Origin: Hymenolepis diminuta
Taxonomy: Eukaryota > Platyhelminthes > Cestoda > Cyclophyllidea > Hymenolepididae
Length of the DNA: 64,000 nt
Direction: 5' to 3'
NCBI GenBank assembly: GCA_900708905.1
Contig: CAADRB010000101.1
Coordinates: 183,388-247,387 of the forward strand
In this document: one piece after another, positions 26,201-35,800 of the stretch
Layout: each line of letters starts with the position of its first letter
Numbering within the stretch: position 1 is the first letter of the stretch
Notes under the pieces: generated by a model
Databases searched by the model: none
Told to the model about the DNA's origin: nothing
What the model saw: the letters and a program-made list of their open reading frames with translations, nothing else
Made by a program: the position numbers and the translations under genes

Positions 26201-27250
26201 GCTTTCCCATTGGTTGCGATCCCACCTCCAACGTGTTTTGTGACTTAAAATGCGATATTGAATCAATACTTTGATGAAAATACAGAGTTTAGCCTTGTTA
26301 TTATCACGATTAAAATGAATCTCGTTATTAGTTACGTTTTCTGGTTCTACAAAATTTAATGCACTGGCAATTAAAGGTCATCTGGATATCTCCAAGTCCC
26401 TTACTGTATACATTTATTCTTTTTTCATTTTCTAGCTACGCTGACAAGAAAAGAGTACCAAATAGTGGATCTTTACATGCGGTTGGATTCAATAAACCCC
26501 AGCAATCCGTTCCACTGTCTGATCAACAATGGGGTTCCACAAGACAACTCCGTCTCCTCTCCAGGTCCAGATGGTCGTGCGAGTAATCAGCATTTGCGAA
26601 TTCCCTGCTCCTCTTCCACAAATAATTTCATGAATCCAACAACAAGCGGGGGCATTCCTTTCTCCTCTCCTGACTTTGATTTCGGCGGTGGTGGCGGCAG
26701 CAGTTGGCCCCCACCCCAATTTGCTGGAACTTCATCGTCCACAAACACTTCTGTTGCATTTTCTGATCAACAGCTTCACCATTTCAACCAGCATCAGCAA
26801 CTCCCCCAACCTCCACGTTTGCGATCAGAGAGTACTAACACAGTGTTCTCTGCTTTCATGAATAGAGGTGGCCCGCAAGAGGAGAACATAATCCCACCAA
26901 CACAATCGAGGTTCGATGCGAATGCGGCAGAGGTAGACTTAGAAGCAGCGTCAAGTAGCCTCTCTCCAACAGAATTTCTCTCCAAACTGAGGAGTCAATT
27001 GGCTGCAGCTGCTGGAAATGGGCAGTTGCCGCAGCCCTCTCAACCAGCAAGTCAGCCTGCTCCAATTAGTCCACCATCGAGGGATGTATCAGGGGGGATT
27101 TCGTCGTTGCCGGTTGGAAGTGGTGGTAGTGGTGAGGAGAGATCAGAAGAAAGCCCCCCATTAGATCATCAGCCACCTATGGGAGATGGGGACATAGGAG
27201 GTGGCGGAGGAGGAGAAGGGATACACGGAGTTGATGGAGGAGAGGATTAG
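8141..27250 (+). CDS. maco1: Macoilin, C-terminal 8 exons (gene span, 5' end not found)
   Basis: Exons 8141-8207, 10288-10381, 13168-13451, 15752-16032, 17247-17433, 18720-18961, 24988-25415 and 26436-27250 all have AG/GT borders and join in one frame: 2,398 bases, 798 residues plus stop. The first exon carries the macoilin signature IGYPVVTLGFG, which directly follows the last membrane segment in animal macoilins. It is followed by a Ser/Asn/Gln-rich linker, a long coiled coil (exons 5 to 7) with the family's EKKAAEEKRQR-type block, and a low-complexity tail. Macoilin (human MACO1/TMEM57, worm maco-1) is a rough-ER/nuclear-envelope membrane protein of neurons that affects excitability and behaviour. 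The multi-pass N-terminus must lie on upstream exons that I could not recognise in 1-8140, probably outside the window. The protein looks longer than the ~660-residue vertebrate form because of the linker and tail. Intron 6 (18962-24987) hosts an antisense copy of cadherin exons. Confidence 0.93.
10288..10381 (+). CDS. maco1: Macoilin exon (post-membrane basic/Leu-rich segment)
   Basis: Phase 0 in, phase 1 out, with acceptor CTCTTAG and donor GTATGT. It reads RRQSQVETHNSKYFCLLDLA and then LPEEARTLNRR. This aligns in register with the vertebrate stretch that ends in LLQQALPPEQQ, so gene order and frame agree with macoilin. Confidence 0.88.
10947..10970. other. Assembly gap (24 N)
   Basis: A run of N within a macoilin intron; no exon is interrupted. 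Confidence 1.
13168..13451 (+). CDS. maco1: Macoilin exon (low-complexity linker)
   Basis: Acceptor AATGTAG, donor GTATGT; enters in phase 1 and leaves in phase 0. It encodes an Asn/Ser/Thr/Ala-rich linker with a run of six Gln after a KNSRK motif. The sequence is poorly conserved in the family but sits where vertebrate macoilin also has a disordered Ser/Asn-rich linker. The frame opposite it (antisense) is open only because of CAG/GCC repeats. Confidence 0.85.
15752..16032 (+). CDS. maco1: Macoilin exon (Ser-rich linker before coiled coil)
   Basis: Acceptor CCCATTACAG, donor GTGAGA; phase 0 in, phase 2 out. It begins ATDRKVFTLEGSD and continues into a Ser/Thr/Gln-rich stretch ending KDSSVYR across the junction. 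It corresponds to the disordered region that precedes the coiled coil in macoilins. Confidence 0.88.
17247..17433 (+). CDS. maco1: Macoilin exon (first coiled-coil block)
   Basis: Acceptor TTCGCAG, donor GTAAGC; 187 bases. It encodes a clear heptad coiled coil starting MEDELRRLRHE, with ESELRAQLAQL and VEFLQSKLSTL. It matches vertebrate macoilin ELRSQISSL and ENELLQNKLHN in order and spacing. Confidence 0.92.
18720..18961 (+). CDS. maco1: Macoilin exon (second coiled-coil block)
   Basis: Acceptor TTCCTGTAG, donor GTACGT; 242 bases. EKKAAEEKRQR and SEKRARREAENALKAAAAA correspond to the charged block followed by an alanine-rich segment of macoilin. It is followed by an Asn/Ser-rich insert. It is the last exon before the 6.0 kb intron with the cadherin-derived copy. 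Confidence 0.92.
21963..22749 (-). mobile_element. Mariner remnant, copy 1
   Basis: The element is 787 bases long. The left terminal repeat CAGGTTGCATAAGGCATCTG matches the reverse complement of the right end (22729-22749) at 16 of 21 positions over the full repeat. TA flanks both sides (21961-21962 and 22750-22751). Full mariners are about 1.3 kb, so the 5' half of the transposase gene has been lost. Confidence 0.75.
22083..22671 (-). pseudogene. Mariner transposase C-terminal fragment, copy 1 (broken)
   Basis: The minus-strand frames carry mariner (DD34D) transposase motifs: KFPATLMVYAIVGSKEG, FPQSVRVNADTDAYVKTLQ, NFHPHVTPNVWP and PDLNPFHYYVWG. These continue in a second frame as REVTKHPHNTK and EAEGGYIK. 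The frame is lost at a G/C-rich expansion near 22255-22290. The N-terminal DNA-binding half is absent, and the QQD catalytic position reads QQY, so it cannot be an active transposase. Confidence 0.85.
23068..23303 (-). pseudogene. Displaced cadherin exon (EGF plus membrane segment), copy 1
   Basis: This is an exact counterpart of 43339-43574, with both splice sites. It encodes an EGF module (PCQNGGTCQPS, CHCPETHFGLYC) and most of a transmembrane helix. No upstream or downstream cadherin exon accompanies it here, and it is antisense to macoilin, so it is a gene fragment rather than a functional exon. Confidence 0.85.
23506..23813 (-). pseudogene. Displaced cadherin exon (end of laminin-G, Cys-rich), copy 1
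   Basis: This is an exact counterpart of 43777-44084, including the TTTTCAG acceptor and GTAAGT donor. It encodes the laminin-G end (CFRDLRIDDNWYPLT) and a Cys-rich EGF start. It is isolated from the rest of the cadherin gene, so it is a fragment. Confidence 0.85.
24988..25415 (+). CDS. maco1: Macoilin exon (third coiled-coil block)
   Basis: Acceptor TTTTACAG, donor GTAACC; phase 2 in, phase 1 out. A Gly/Ser/Asn-rich start leads to CTHRIHELESRVKTLTREL, the equivalent of the vertebrate CTETLRNRIRELE region. Further heptads follow (LTDLMIHLNDLETENACL). Confidence 0.92.
25416..26435. other. Macoilin intron 7
   Basis: AT-rich sequence; no feature recognised beyond possible degraded repeat around 25925-26235. 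Confidence 0.6.
26436..27250 (+). CDS. maco1: Macoilin last exon (helix end and low-complexity tail)
   Basis: Acceptor TTTTCTAG after phase 1, stop TAG at 27248-27250. It begins TLTRKEYQIVDLYMRL, matching the last vertebrate helix (QKDQEIKDLKQKI). About 240 residues rich in Ser, Pro, Gln and Gly follow, ending in a poly-Gly and acidic tail. The tail has no clear counterpart in vertebrate macoilin and may be lineage-specific. Confidence 0.9.
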
Positions 27251-29534
27251 TGCATGGGGGCTTCCAACGCGCACCCTGCTGCAGCATTTCTATTCTCTCC
27301 CTCTCTTGGCTCTCCTTCTGTTCTCCCCCCACTTTGTGCTCTTGTGTCTCGTTCGCCAGCACCACCTAAATACTTATGAGTGATGGCGGGCGTGTACACT
27401 TCTTCTCTGTTCTCTCTCTTTCTCAATTACCACAAACCCTACATTTATCAAAGCAAACCAGACGAATTCTTCAATAATATAATGTTTTATTAATCAGTTA
27501 TGTCTCGTTTATTTTCTTAGGGAATGGGGTGGTCGAAAACTTGTGGGTTGTCTAGGTTAGTAATATTTATTAATAACTTTTATTGATAATTACGAAGAAA
27601 AGCGATTGAATTGAGGAATGGGGAGTTGCATAATAACCCGGAAACAGAGATTTATTGAACAATACGCACTCGCATAGGAACCCCAATATTTCGTCCTATT
27701 AAACCGGGCATTCAGCAATGCATATCTTGGGATAGACAATTTTAGTGCTTACCTGTTAGTAAATAGTCATCCATGCTTAGTTTTTGACGTAAGTAATTAG
27801 TTAGTTAGACCTGCTTTCATTAGCATCGGTAGAACAGTTCAAAACTATCTAAGAAACCACATGTATTACGATCAGACTACATCCTGGAAGTCACCAATAT
27901 GGGATTGAGAATCCTTACTAGTCTTTCGTTTTTTTAAACCTACAGTTGAGAATCAACTTGTATGCAATAGAAGAGAACAAGATATTTGCCCCCAAAACCA
28001 CTTATGTTGTTAGCAAATGCCAGTTTCTCATTGAGACAGAATACAAGGTGTTTATTGCATATTTTATGAATACCTTCCTCCGAATGAGCTTTTTAAGAAA
28101 TATTGAAATAATTAGCTAATTATTTATGATGATCTCAGTAGGTAGAACGTCCCGTCTTATTGCAAACGCTGGCAGAATTTCATGGTAGATCCTAGATGAT
28201 TTGGCAACTCATTGTTGCCATACAGAATGCGTTAACTCTAATTTCCTCTATAAAGATCATTATGTGGAGATGATTCTAACAAATTGAAGTGCACCGGATG
28301 CGTGCCATATAAAGGCCGCGTACGTGTTTAAGACCTTAATGATATGAGGTCTAAAGGAAGCTGATTAGGCTGGCACCAAATAATCGGAATAAGCCAAAGC
28401 GATATCTAGGGCAAAAAAGTTCTAAGATGGCTGAGGAACCATATCCATTCAATAATTATAGAAGAGCCAATTTATGGTGCGCTTTAACTCTTATCTAATC
28501 AGCGGACTCCATATGAAGAAAGCTTTTCATTCTTACACATATTTTGAAGATAGAGATAGACATCCTAAAACTTTGCTAATAAGTCAACTTTTCTGCGATT
28601 GTTTATTTCACCCACTAATATAATGACTTGTAAATTTTGCCATAAATTCCAGCAGATTAATTTTAAGTATCTCCTCAGTCAAACGTCGCTCCCTATCCCT
28701 GAATCATGCATTTTCTTTCAGAGATATCATAAGGATCGCGAGGGCACTGAAATACTGGTCACTATTATTTATTATAATCCTTACTCGAGATTTTATCAGC
28801 GTGTTTCCGAATTCATACAATTCATACATATGTCTCGCTTTCAAAAGCGTAAGTGCGGTATCTTCTTTAGTGCTAGATGATACAAGATCGCCGGTATCTA
28901 GAACTGTAAACACTCGCATATCCCATTTCACCTTAACTAAACTTCACTGTAAAGCCGTCAAAATTTCCATCAATTTTACTCGATTGACTCATTTTGCTTT
29001 GCTTACGAGTATCACTCACCTAAACACATTCTTATCGATTTTCACTCGCGTGGACAAGCGAGCGTCCGCCCCCTCTGTCCTTTCTATCGACGCGTTAGCG
29101 CGTAACCACCCAAGCCCTACCACACCTTCCTAACCTGTCGAATAAACACCTATTCCCACGTCTCCATCCAGCATACGCCTAAACTGGGTTAGTAACTAGA
29201 ATAGCAACTTTAATCTAAGTTACTCTGTTCTACAGGCTTGAGATGCAGTGATGTAGATCTTTTATTTGGAATCCGGTTAGTTATTTCTAGCAAGAATAAT
29301 TCCCAAGTAAAGCAAATGATTAATGTGTTTTATTTCTGTTTAATTACTTGCACTGCATTTCTTTTTTCGCATTTAAAGGAAGAAGTAATTGGGAAGGCAT
29401 AGAGATATATGATGAATGGTCAGTTGGAACTTATGAGGTGTCACGAGTAACAAAGAACAAGAGAATAAAGAAGTTTGAGAGAAATAAATAAAGAAAGCAA
29501 GTCAAGGCACACGAGTTTCTTCTCCATATGACAG
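27251..29534. other. 3' UTRs and convergent intergenic region
   Basis: The macoilin stop (plus strand) and the LIM gene stop (minus strand) face each other here. A CT-rich stretch follows the macoilin stop (about 27285-27430). No strong AATAAA was placed for macoilin; AATATA near 27476 is a weak candidate. No other gene was recognised. Confidence 0.5.
29329..29334 (-). terminator. Candidate poly(A) signal of the LIM gene
   Basis: TTTATT on the plus strand is AATAAA on the minus strand, about 200 bases after the LIM gene stop. It is a single hexamer in AT-rich DNA, so support is modest. Confidence 0.4.
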
Positions 29535-29872
29535 TCAAGCTGTTGCCAAGGTCGCAGATGAGGAAGGAGTAGAAGGAGTAGGTGTTTGAGCACTGACTGA
29601 GTCTGCGGCGGCTTTAACCCCATAACATGCCAAGTGGTAATTTGAATTACCGGCCACAACTCGCCTCGCTTCTTGCGAACCAGCTTCTGGAGCAATTGGC
29701 CGAGAACATACTGCGCATCGTGGTGCATATCGCTTGTGGAAGTCTTCCAGACAAAGAGGTCTTCCGTGCACGTCAACAGTGAAAGGTTTTGCGTCTAGAT
29801 GAGTGTGACATACCGAGCAGACAAAACATCCTGGATGATAGGGGGCTCCAAGAGCTCGCACTATTCTCTCAC
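29535..29872 (-). CDS. LIM protein exon 4 (LIM2 and half LIM3)
   Basis: Acceptor TTCTGCAG; 112 codons including the stop. It reads VRALGAPYHPGCFVCSVC and HGRPLCLEDFHKRYAPRC, close to zyxin LIM2, then CAVCSRPIAPEAG and YHLACYGVKAAADS. The expected C-x2-C of the second LIM3 finger is missing, replaced by a Ser/Thr/Pro/Ala tail. A weak GTTAAA donor near 29618 could allow an alternative ending, but I found no matching exon. Confidence 0.9.
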
Positions 29873-32800
29873 CTGCAGAACGAAAAAGAGTAGACTTAAA
29901 TTAGCCAATATCTACCTATTAAGTATTAAACGACTCGAATTTAACGAAATCAAATAGAGCAAGACTCTCTGATATCCTGACTTTAATCTTGATATCTTTT
30001 CGATCTCCCCCACTTTATCAGTTATTGAACTGATTGTTAATCGATTTCGGATGCTTCTCTTCAATGAAAAGGTGTAGACTTTTTGCTTTACTGTGGATTA
30101 TAATAATATACATAGGTCAACACAGGCGCCATTTTTATCGGTAATTCTAATGTCTGTGAAACTTGATCATGTATATCGAAATCCGTTGGAAAAGACTTCT
30201 GAAGATCATCAAGGAAGGTGTTAACAACATCGAGCCATTCGTAAGTGGAACGCATTTTTTGGGATCCCTCCTGCAGACCGAAATTAATTAATGCGGTTTG
30301 AAACCAGATGTGTATGGATTTTGTGACATCTGACCTCTGCGCCACTACCTTACAATGAAATTTTCAATACTCAACTAGAGCAGAAAATACACATTCCAAG
30401 GCCTAGAAATTCAAGATAAATCAGCCTTCTGTCATTCATATAACAAATGCCAGTAACTAGTACGGTTCTAACCACTTGATGTACACTAATGGGTCTTAAT
30501 TTCGCCACTGATTAGGTAGAAATTCTTATTATCATGTAATCTTTGGGATCCTTTGTCCATTTTGAGAAATTCATTTGCGTCAAGAGGCTTCTAACGATTA
30601 AGGGAATTTGGGCTTCCAGAATTGCGTAATTCTTTTGCGTCGGCATTTAAATTTGTGAAGAACTTGTTTGAATAAAGTGGAATTCGAGAGGTTGAAAATA
30701 AAAAAAGACTTATTATTGGGGAAAATATTGTTTTCTTCTACGTAACAGTTTAGACCATAACTTTCAGGCTAATTAAAAGTATATTTAGAAGTGAATGACC
30801 AACTCAACTTCTGATTGACAAACGTTATATAAAACTGAAAACATGATTCAGCTGTCAGCATTACAAGATAATAATTTCGGCTATTGGCAAAAGATTAATA
30901 AATGTTCAATGACCAATTTTAGCTAACAGTCTATTAAATACAATCTCAAGATTTTCTGCATTATCTTCTCCTTTGGAATAAGGAGAATTAAAATTTATGC
31001 AGTACACACAGTCTGTTCGAAAGCTGTTCTCTAAACATTTTGTATCTGCTACATCGTTTATTTCTCTTCCACTTCCATTATTCCTCCTTAAGAGATGAAT
31101 GAAGTCAGTCAATGCACATTCTGTACTAAAGTCGGCAGCTAAACAATACACGCTTTGTCGATTCTCCTATGCATTTCTCTGTTTTGAATTACACTAACCT
31201 TCTGGAGGATCAAATATTTTTGATACTTTGAACAAAGTTCGTTTCCCGAGGACTTTGGTTATTCGATAATTTTTCTTCTATGCTCATATCTGAAAATGAG
31301 GAAAGACCAGGTTGCTAATAAAACCCATGTATCCAAATATGTATATAAACAGCTGTACTTTCTTAACATTGAAGCTGTCGTTTGATTTACAGATCTTCTG
31401 ATTCTTTCCTAATGGAAAACTGTAGCCATAGTACTACCTTATTGAGTATCCCAGAGGCAGTCTGGATTATATTGTTGGCTACACACTACCAAAATATATA
31501 AAACCACGAGGCCCAAATACGGTTCCGGAAAATCAGAACAATTCATAAATACTTACCTATCGGCCTTCCGCAATTAACACAAGACTCTACTTCGCCATCC
31601 CTAACACAGGTAGGGCAAAGCAGACGATGCAGACTATGATAGTATCCTTGCGGATTGAGCTTGGTTCTGCAATTATAGCAAGTAAAACAGGCTTCATGCA
31701 GTCTCACTGCAAGAGCTCCGGTCAAGGTCACAACAGGAGGATTGGGTGACCCCGGGCCAAGAGTAGCCGATTCAGGGGGTACCAGGGGTCGGCGACAGCG
31801 GAAACAGTTGTTTTGAAGGAAGGAATCGGTGATTCCACTGGATGCAGATGAGTTCGTTGGTGAGGAAGTGCGCGGACTGCTCACTGTGAGGGGACTCCCT
31901 GCATTGTTGTTGTTTGCTGTACTCGGAGAGCCGACTCGTTGTTGGGTCCGCTGTTGAAATTGGATCATTCGAGATGGCAGAGTTGTCGTACCACCGCTTC
32001 CACGTCGAATACTTCCAACTATAAAAAGAGAGAATTTGCTTTTGTAATATTGGAATTAAAGTCGGATCTTTCTTCATCTGTATTCTTCCACTTTGTCCAA
32101 TATGCACATTGTGAAGCCATCGTATGTGTGGGCGCGTTACTCTTTCCCTCTTCGCTAATGAAATGCTTCTAAAAGCTAAGTTAAACTAACTCTGCTAACC
32201 TATTAAGACGTATTCCATTACTCTGCCGTCTTATAACCTTGGGTAGATTGGACGCGACAATTCTGATTATTACATTATAACCCACAGAAAGGCAGAAAAC
32301 ATTTTACAATTTTTTGTTGCGGAAAGTAAATCAGTAAACGGTAAGTCTAACAAGCGATAGGGAGGAGGAACTATCGAAAAGATTTCCGAATTCAGGTTGT
32401 ACAATACTTACTTAATGAATAATTCACAATCCAAAATTCGGATTTCATGATTCGTCATCTGGATTGCTGAGCAAATTCTTGCCCACGATATTCAGTACTT
32501 ATTGACCGGTTTCTTAATCACGAATAAAAGAAGCATCAAGAAGGCTTCAAAAAAGTCCTTTAGTGGTAGAATTCACCATTGTGCAATGTCCACCGATGAC
32601 ACATTTACCTCAAATTCTGACATAGAAATGACCACGTAAAGGTTAAGATGAGTGAAGAAGGGTTTCAATATTCAGGTGTCCTCTTACCTAAAGCGTAAAG
32701 CATTAGGAGACATTTTTCTGATTTATAATTCAGGAAATCAATAAGAGGAAAGAGAAAGTAACACGAACGGAAAAAAATCGGACTCCCAATCATGAATAAA

Positions 32801-35800
32801 AGAATATGTGATTTTTTGTATATTTGTATATATATAGTAAACGAACGATGGCCGATTGGTCTACTAATTCCTGTAACCAAAACTTTGTTTCGTTCCAATA
32901 AAACTATTAGGTCAGCAGTTTATGTCTGACTTTGTTTGGCAAGGGTTTGAAAACCATCTGTGCACATTCATAAGGTTGGAATGGTAAGTAAAAGTTGTCT
33001 TTCCATGCCAAAAATTCCAGCATACACGAAACCCTATTGCCAATTGCATGGGCTCTTTGCAAATGCAAGTTAGATGGAAGGAACTGACGGATCGATCACT
33101 ACAAACCCAAAGATGAACTCCTAACTGGCCGAAGACTCTTTTGTCCAGTAGGTGTATGCTACAATTATGTGAAAAGAGGATGGCAACTAAATCACATGAG
33201 ATTTTTTTATCCCTGTTTTCAATAATGAAAATGACGAAAGCTGAGGTAAATCTGACCGACAATCAAACTGAAAGGCACTTGACCCGGGAACCTAAAGGAA
33301 ATAAAGTTCTCATAGTTCCCCAACTTTTGGTCCTTCTGTCCGACTCTCCATTAAACAATACTCTCTCTTAACGAGTTTAAATATTTTCTCAGGATTTCAG
33401 ATGTAAACTTTTTTGCTCTGCCATGGGAAATAAACAAATAAAGAGAGTTAATTCTTTTAACTTATTCATTTATCCAATAACGAGCCACCGTAGTTATGAA
33501 TAACGCCTGACTGCAAGCAAACAACTTGATGAAAACATGATCAAATTCTAATAAATGGTTGCCCTTATAAGCCCCAAGCGTGTTAAAAGTGGGCTCACAA
33601 GCCTGCTGGACCAAACAGAAGCACACGCCTGCATGCAGAGTGGACCAATGAGGAAGTCGAACTGGGGCTCGGTGTAGCCATTGGCTCGATCAGACCATCA
33701 GTCACCGGTCTCTATCGCTTCTGGTGAAAGTAGGCGGATTTAAGACGAATGCCCGCCCGCTCTCACCATTAATAATCTTTGTACCCCTTGGTATTATCTC
33801 TGCCTTTCATACATACTACGGACCTCACGCCCATTCCTATTTACTTGCTACCTTAACAAACATTCATTTAGACAACGCTGCCTACACTTTAATATTCGTT
33901 TATTATCGAATTAGTGACTTTATTACGCACGTTGTTAAAAGCATAATATCGAATGCAAGTTAGGAATTCAATTTTGAAGCCCAGTGAAGGAAAGTGTTTT
34001 CCAACACATATTGACCAGTTTAGTCAGTTTGGTTTCAGATCACTGAATGTCCATTAGAGGGTATCGAGCATCGATCTATAGGCCACCGGAGCATATATCG
34101 GTTCTTTTGTTGCATTTCTAGAAAGTTATATAAACATGCACGCGAAGTCATTTCAACTATATTTCCAATAAAATTTGAATAAAGGAATGTTGTGTGGTCA
34201 TAACAAATTTGGCAAATTATTTGAACAGGAATTAATTTCCAGAAATAAAAGCCATTAAACAATAGATTGGTTTGTGCGAACCAAATCTCGCGCACGAAAA
34301 AATGTAATTATTTTATGAATTGTGAACCTGAACAATAAAACGATTCTGAAGTTTGTAGCCGCGGATTCCAACGAATGAAATTAATCAATATTTACGATAC
34401 AGTCTTTGACTAAAATTAGGAAGTTGAGTTATCAGATTTTCTTCACTTTCATCCTAACTTATGAATATGTCAAACGGATTTGAAATACAAATTAGCTAAA
34501 ATCATCCATAAGCAGTCTAATCTAGAAAAAAACTTTTTTTCCTTTATCCTTCAAAAATAATGTATTGGAGAACATCTAAACAAATATATCCGTGACCGTT
34601 TTTGTTAATAGTAACTGCATGAAAATGAGGCAGATTTCCATAAAGGTTTGCAATTTGAGGGAGAGAATCCGAATCATTAAGCCAGAACAGCAGGATTTCA
34701 TGGTAAACTTATCAAATTTCAAGTTGCCTTCATTATTAAGTTAAAGTCCTCTAAGACCTCTAAAGGAAATTCCAAAAAGTTTCCGAAGTTCTACAAACTG
34801 TGGCCGCGAATACGATCCTTATGAGGCAGTTTTATGATAAACTAATTCTCTTACCTGGTGAAGAAGTTCCATCCACGTCTGATCCATGCGGAGACATAAT
34901 TCCACCTGTAGACCTCGGGGCCTCCATTTTCTGTATCAGCACATCCGTCAACGCGTCCACCTCTGCTTCGGGATCTGTTGAAAGTGAAGTTGGACTGGTT
35001 ACCGTCGGAGTAGCCTTCCTAAGTAATCCTCCTGTCCGATAATTGCTAGCTGGCTCGGGTCTAGAAAGACCACCACTGTAAACTCCACGGCTAGAGTGAT
35101 AAGTCGGTGAGTCGAGATGAACAACGGGGATCGGCACACCGCCTCCACCACTGCTTCCAAGACGTCCTTGTCCATAACCCGGCATATCCGTTCCTGGCAT
35201 CATTATATCCGCATTCGGTCGATACCGGAAATCCCTCGGGCCACCCGATGACGCCTGCATCGGATATAATTCCGAAACCTATATAACAAATTATAGCGAT
35301 TTAAATAACTTATCACGCCATACCTGAAAAAAACCGAGCCGTGGCAGGTTAAAAACACCTTAATAAAGTAAACTGGGGCTAACTGAATGACTTACCCCTG
35401 ATGTGCGTGCACCTACCACCGTCCAATCAGACAATAGGCAATCAACCAATCAGTTTATCGCCCTAATCCGAACGTTTAGGATTCTTAAGGGGGACAAGGA
35501 CAAATAATTCTTGCAATGAAAAAATATACAACTAAGTGTTTTGACAATGTTATTCACTAAATTATGCCGTTTAAGGCTAGTTGTTTTCAAAATAGTAGTA
35601 AACTGTGGAGTAATGACACATGAAGTTCCTTCTCAAGTACGATGAAATAATGTGAAATTTTAGCGGAATTTAAAAGCCAAAATAACACTGTCAAATCTCC
35701 AAAACGCTTTTCATGAACAACAACCTACCTTTTCTAATAAGTCTATTTTGCAAAACAGTTGTTCTTTCCTGAAAGACCTGAGTTCAACTATACTGAATTT

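Larger units (their letters stand above)
32019..34854. other. LIM gene intron 2
   Basis: It contains members of three dispersed repeats (about 32270-32400, 33079-33290, 33560-33860), annotated separately. No exon was recognised. Confidence 0.6.

Noticed and set aside
29441..29776. Alternative-frame open reading over LIM exon 4 as the missing LIM3 half
   Set aside because: It has no Cys/His zinc pattern; it is a frame shadow of the real exon.
33724..33963. 79-codon open frame, membrane-like
   Set aside because: It lies in a family A repeat copy, and its frame is not kept in the other copies.
35415..35460. Alternative LIM promoter from two CCAATCAG motifs in intron 1
   Set aside because: The motif pair alone, in AT-rich DNA, is not enough; no start exon was found next to it.
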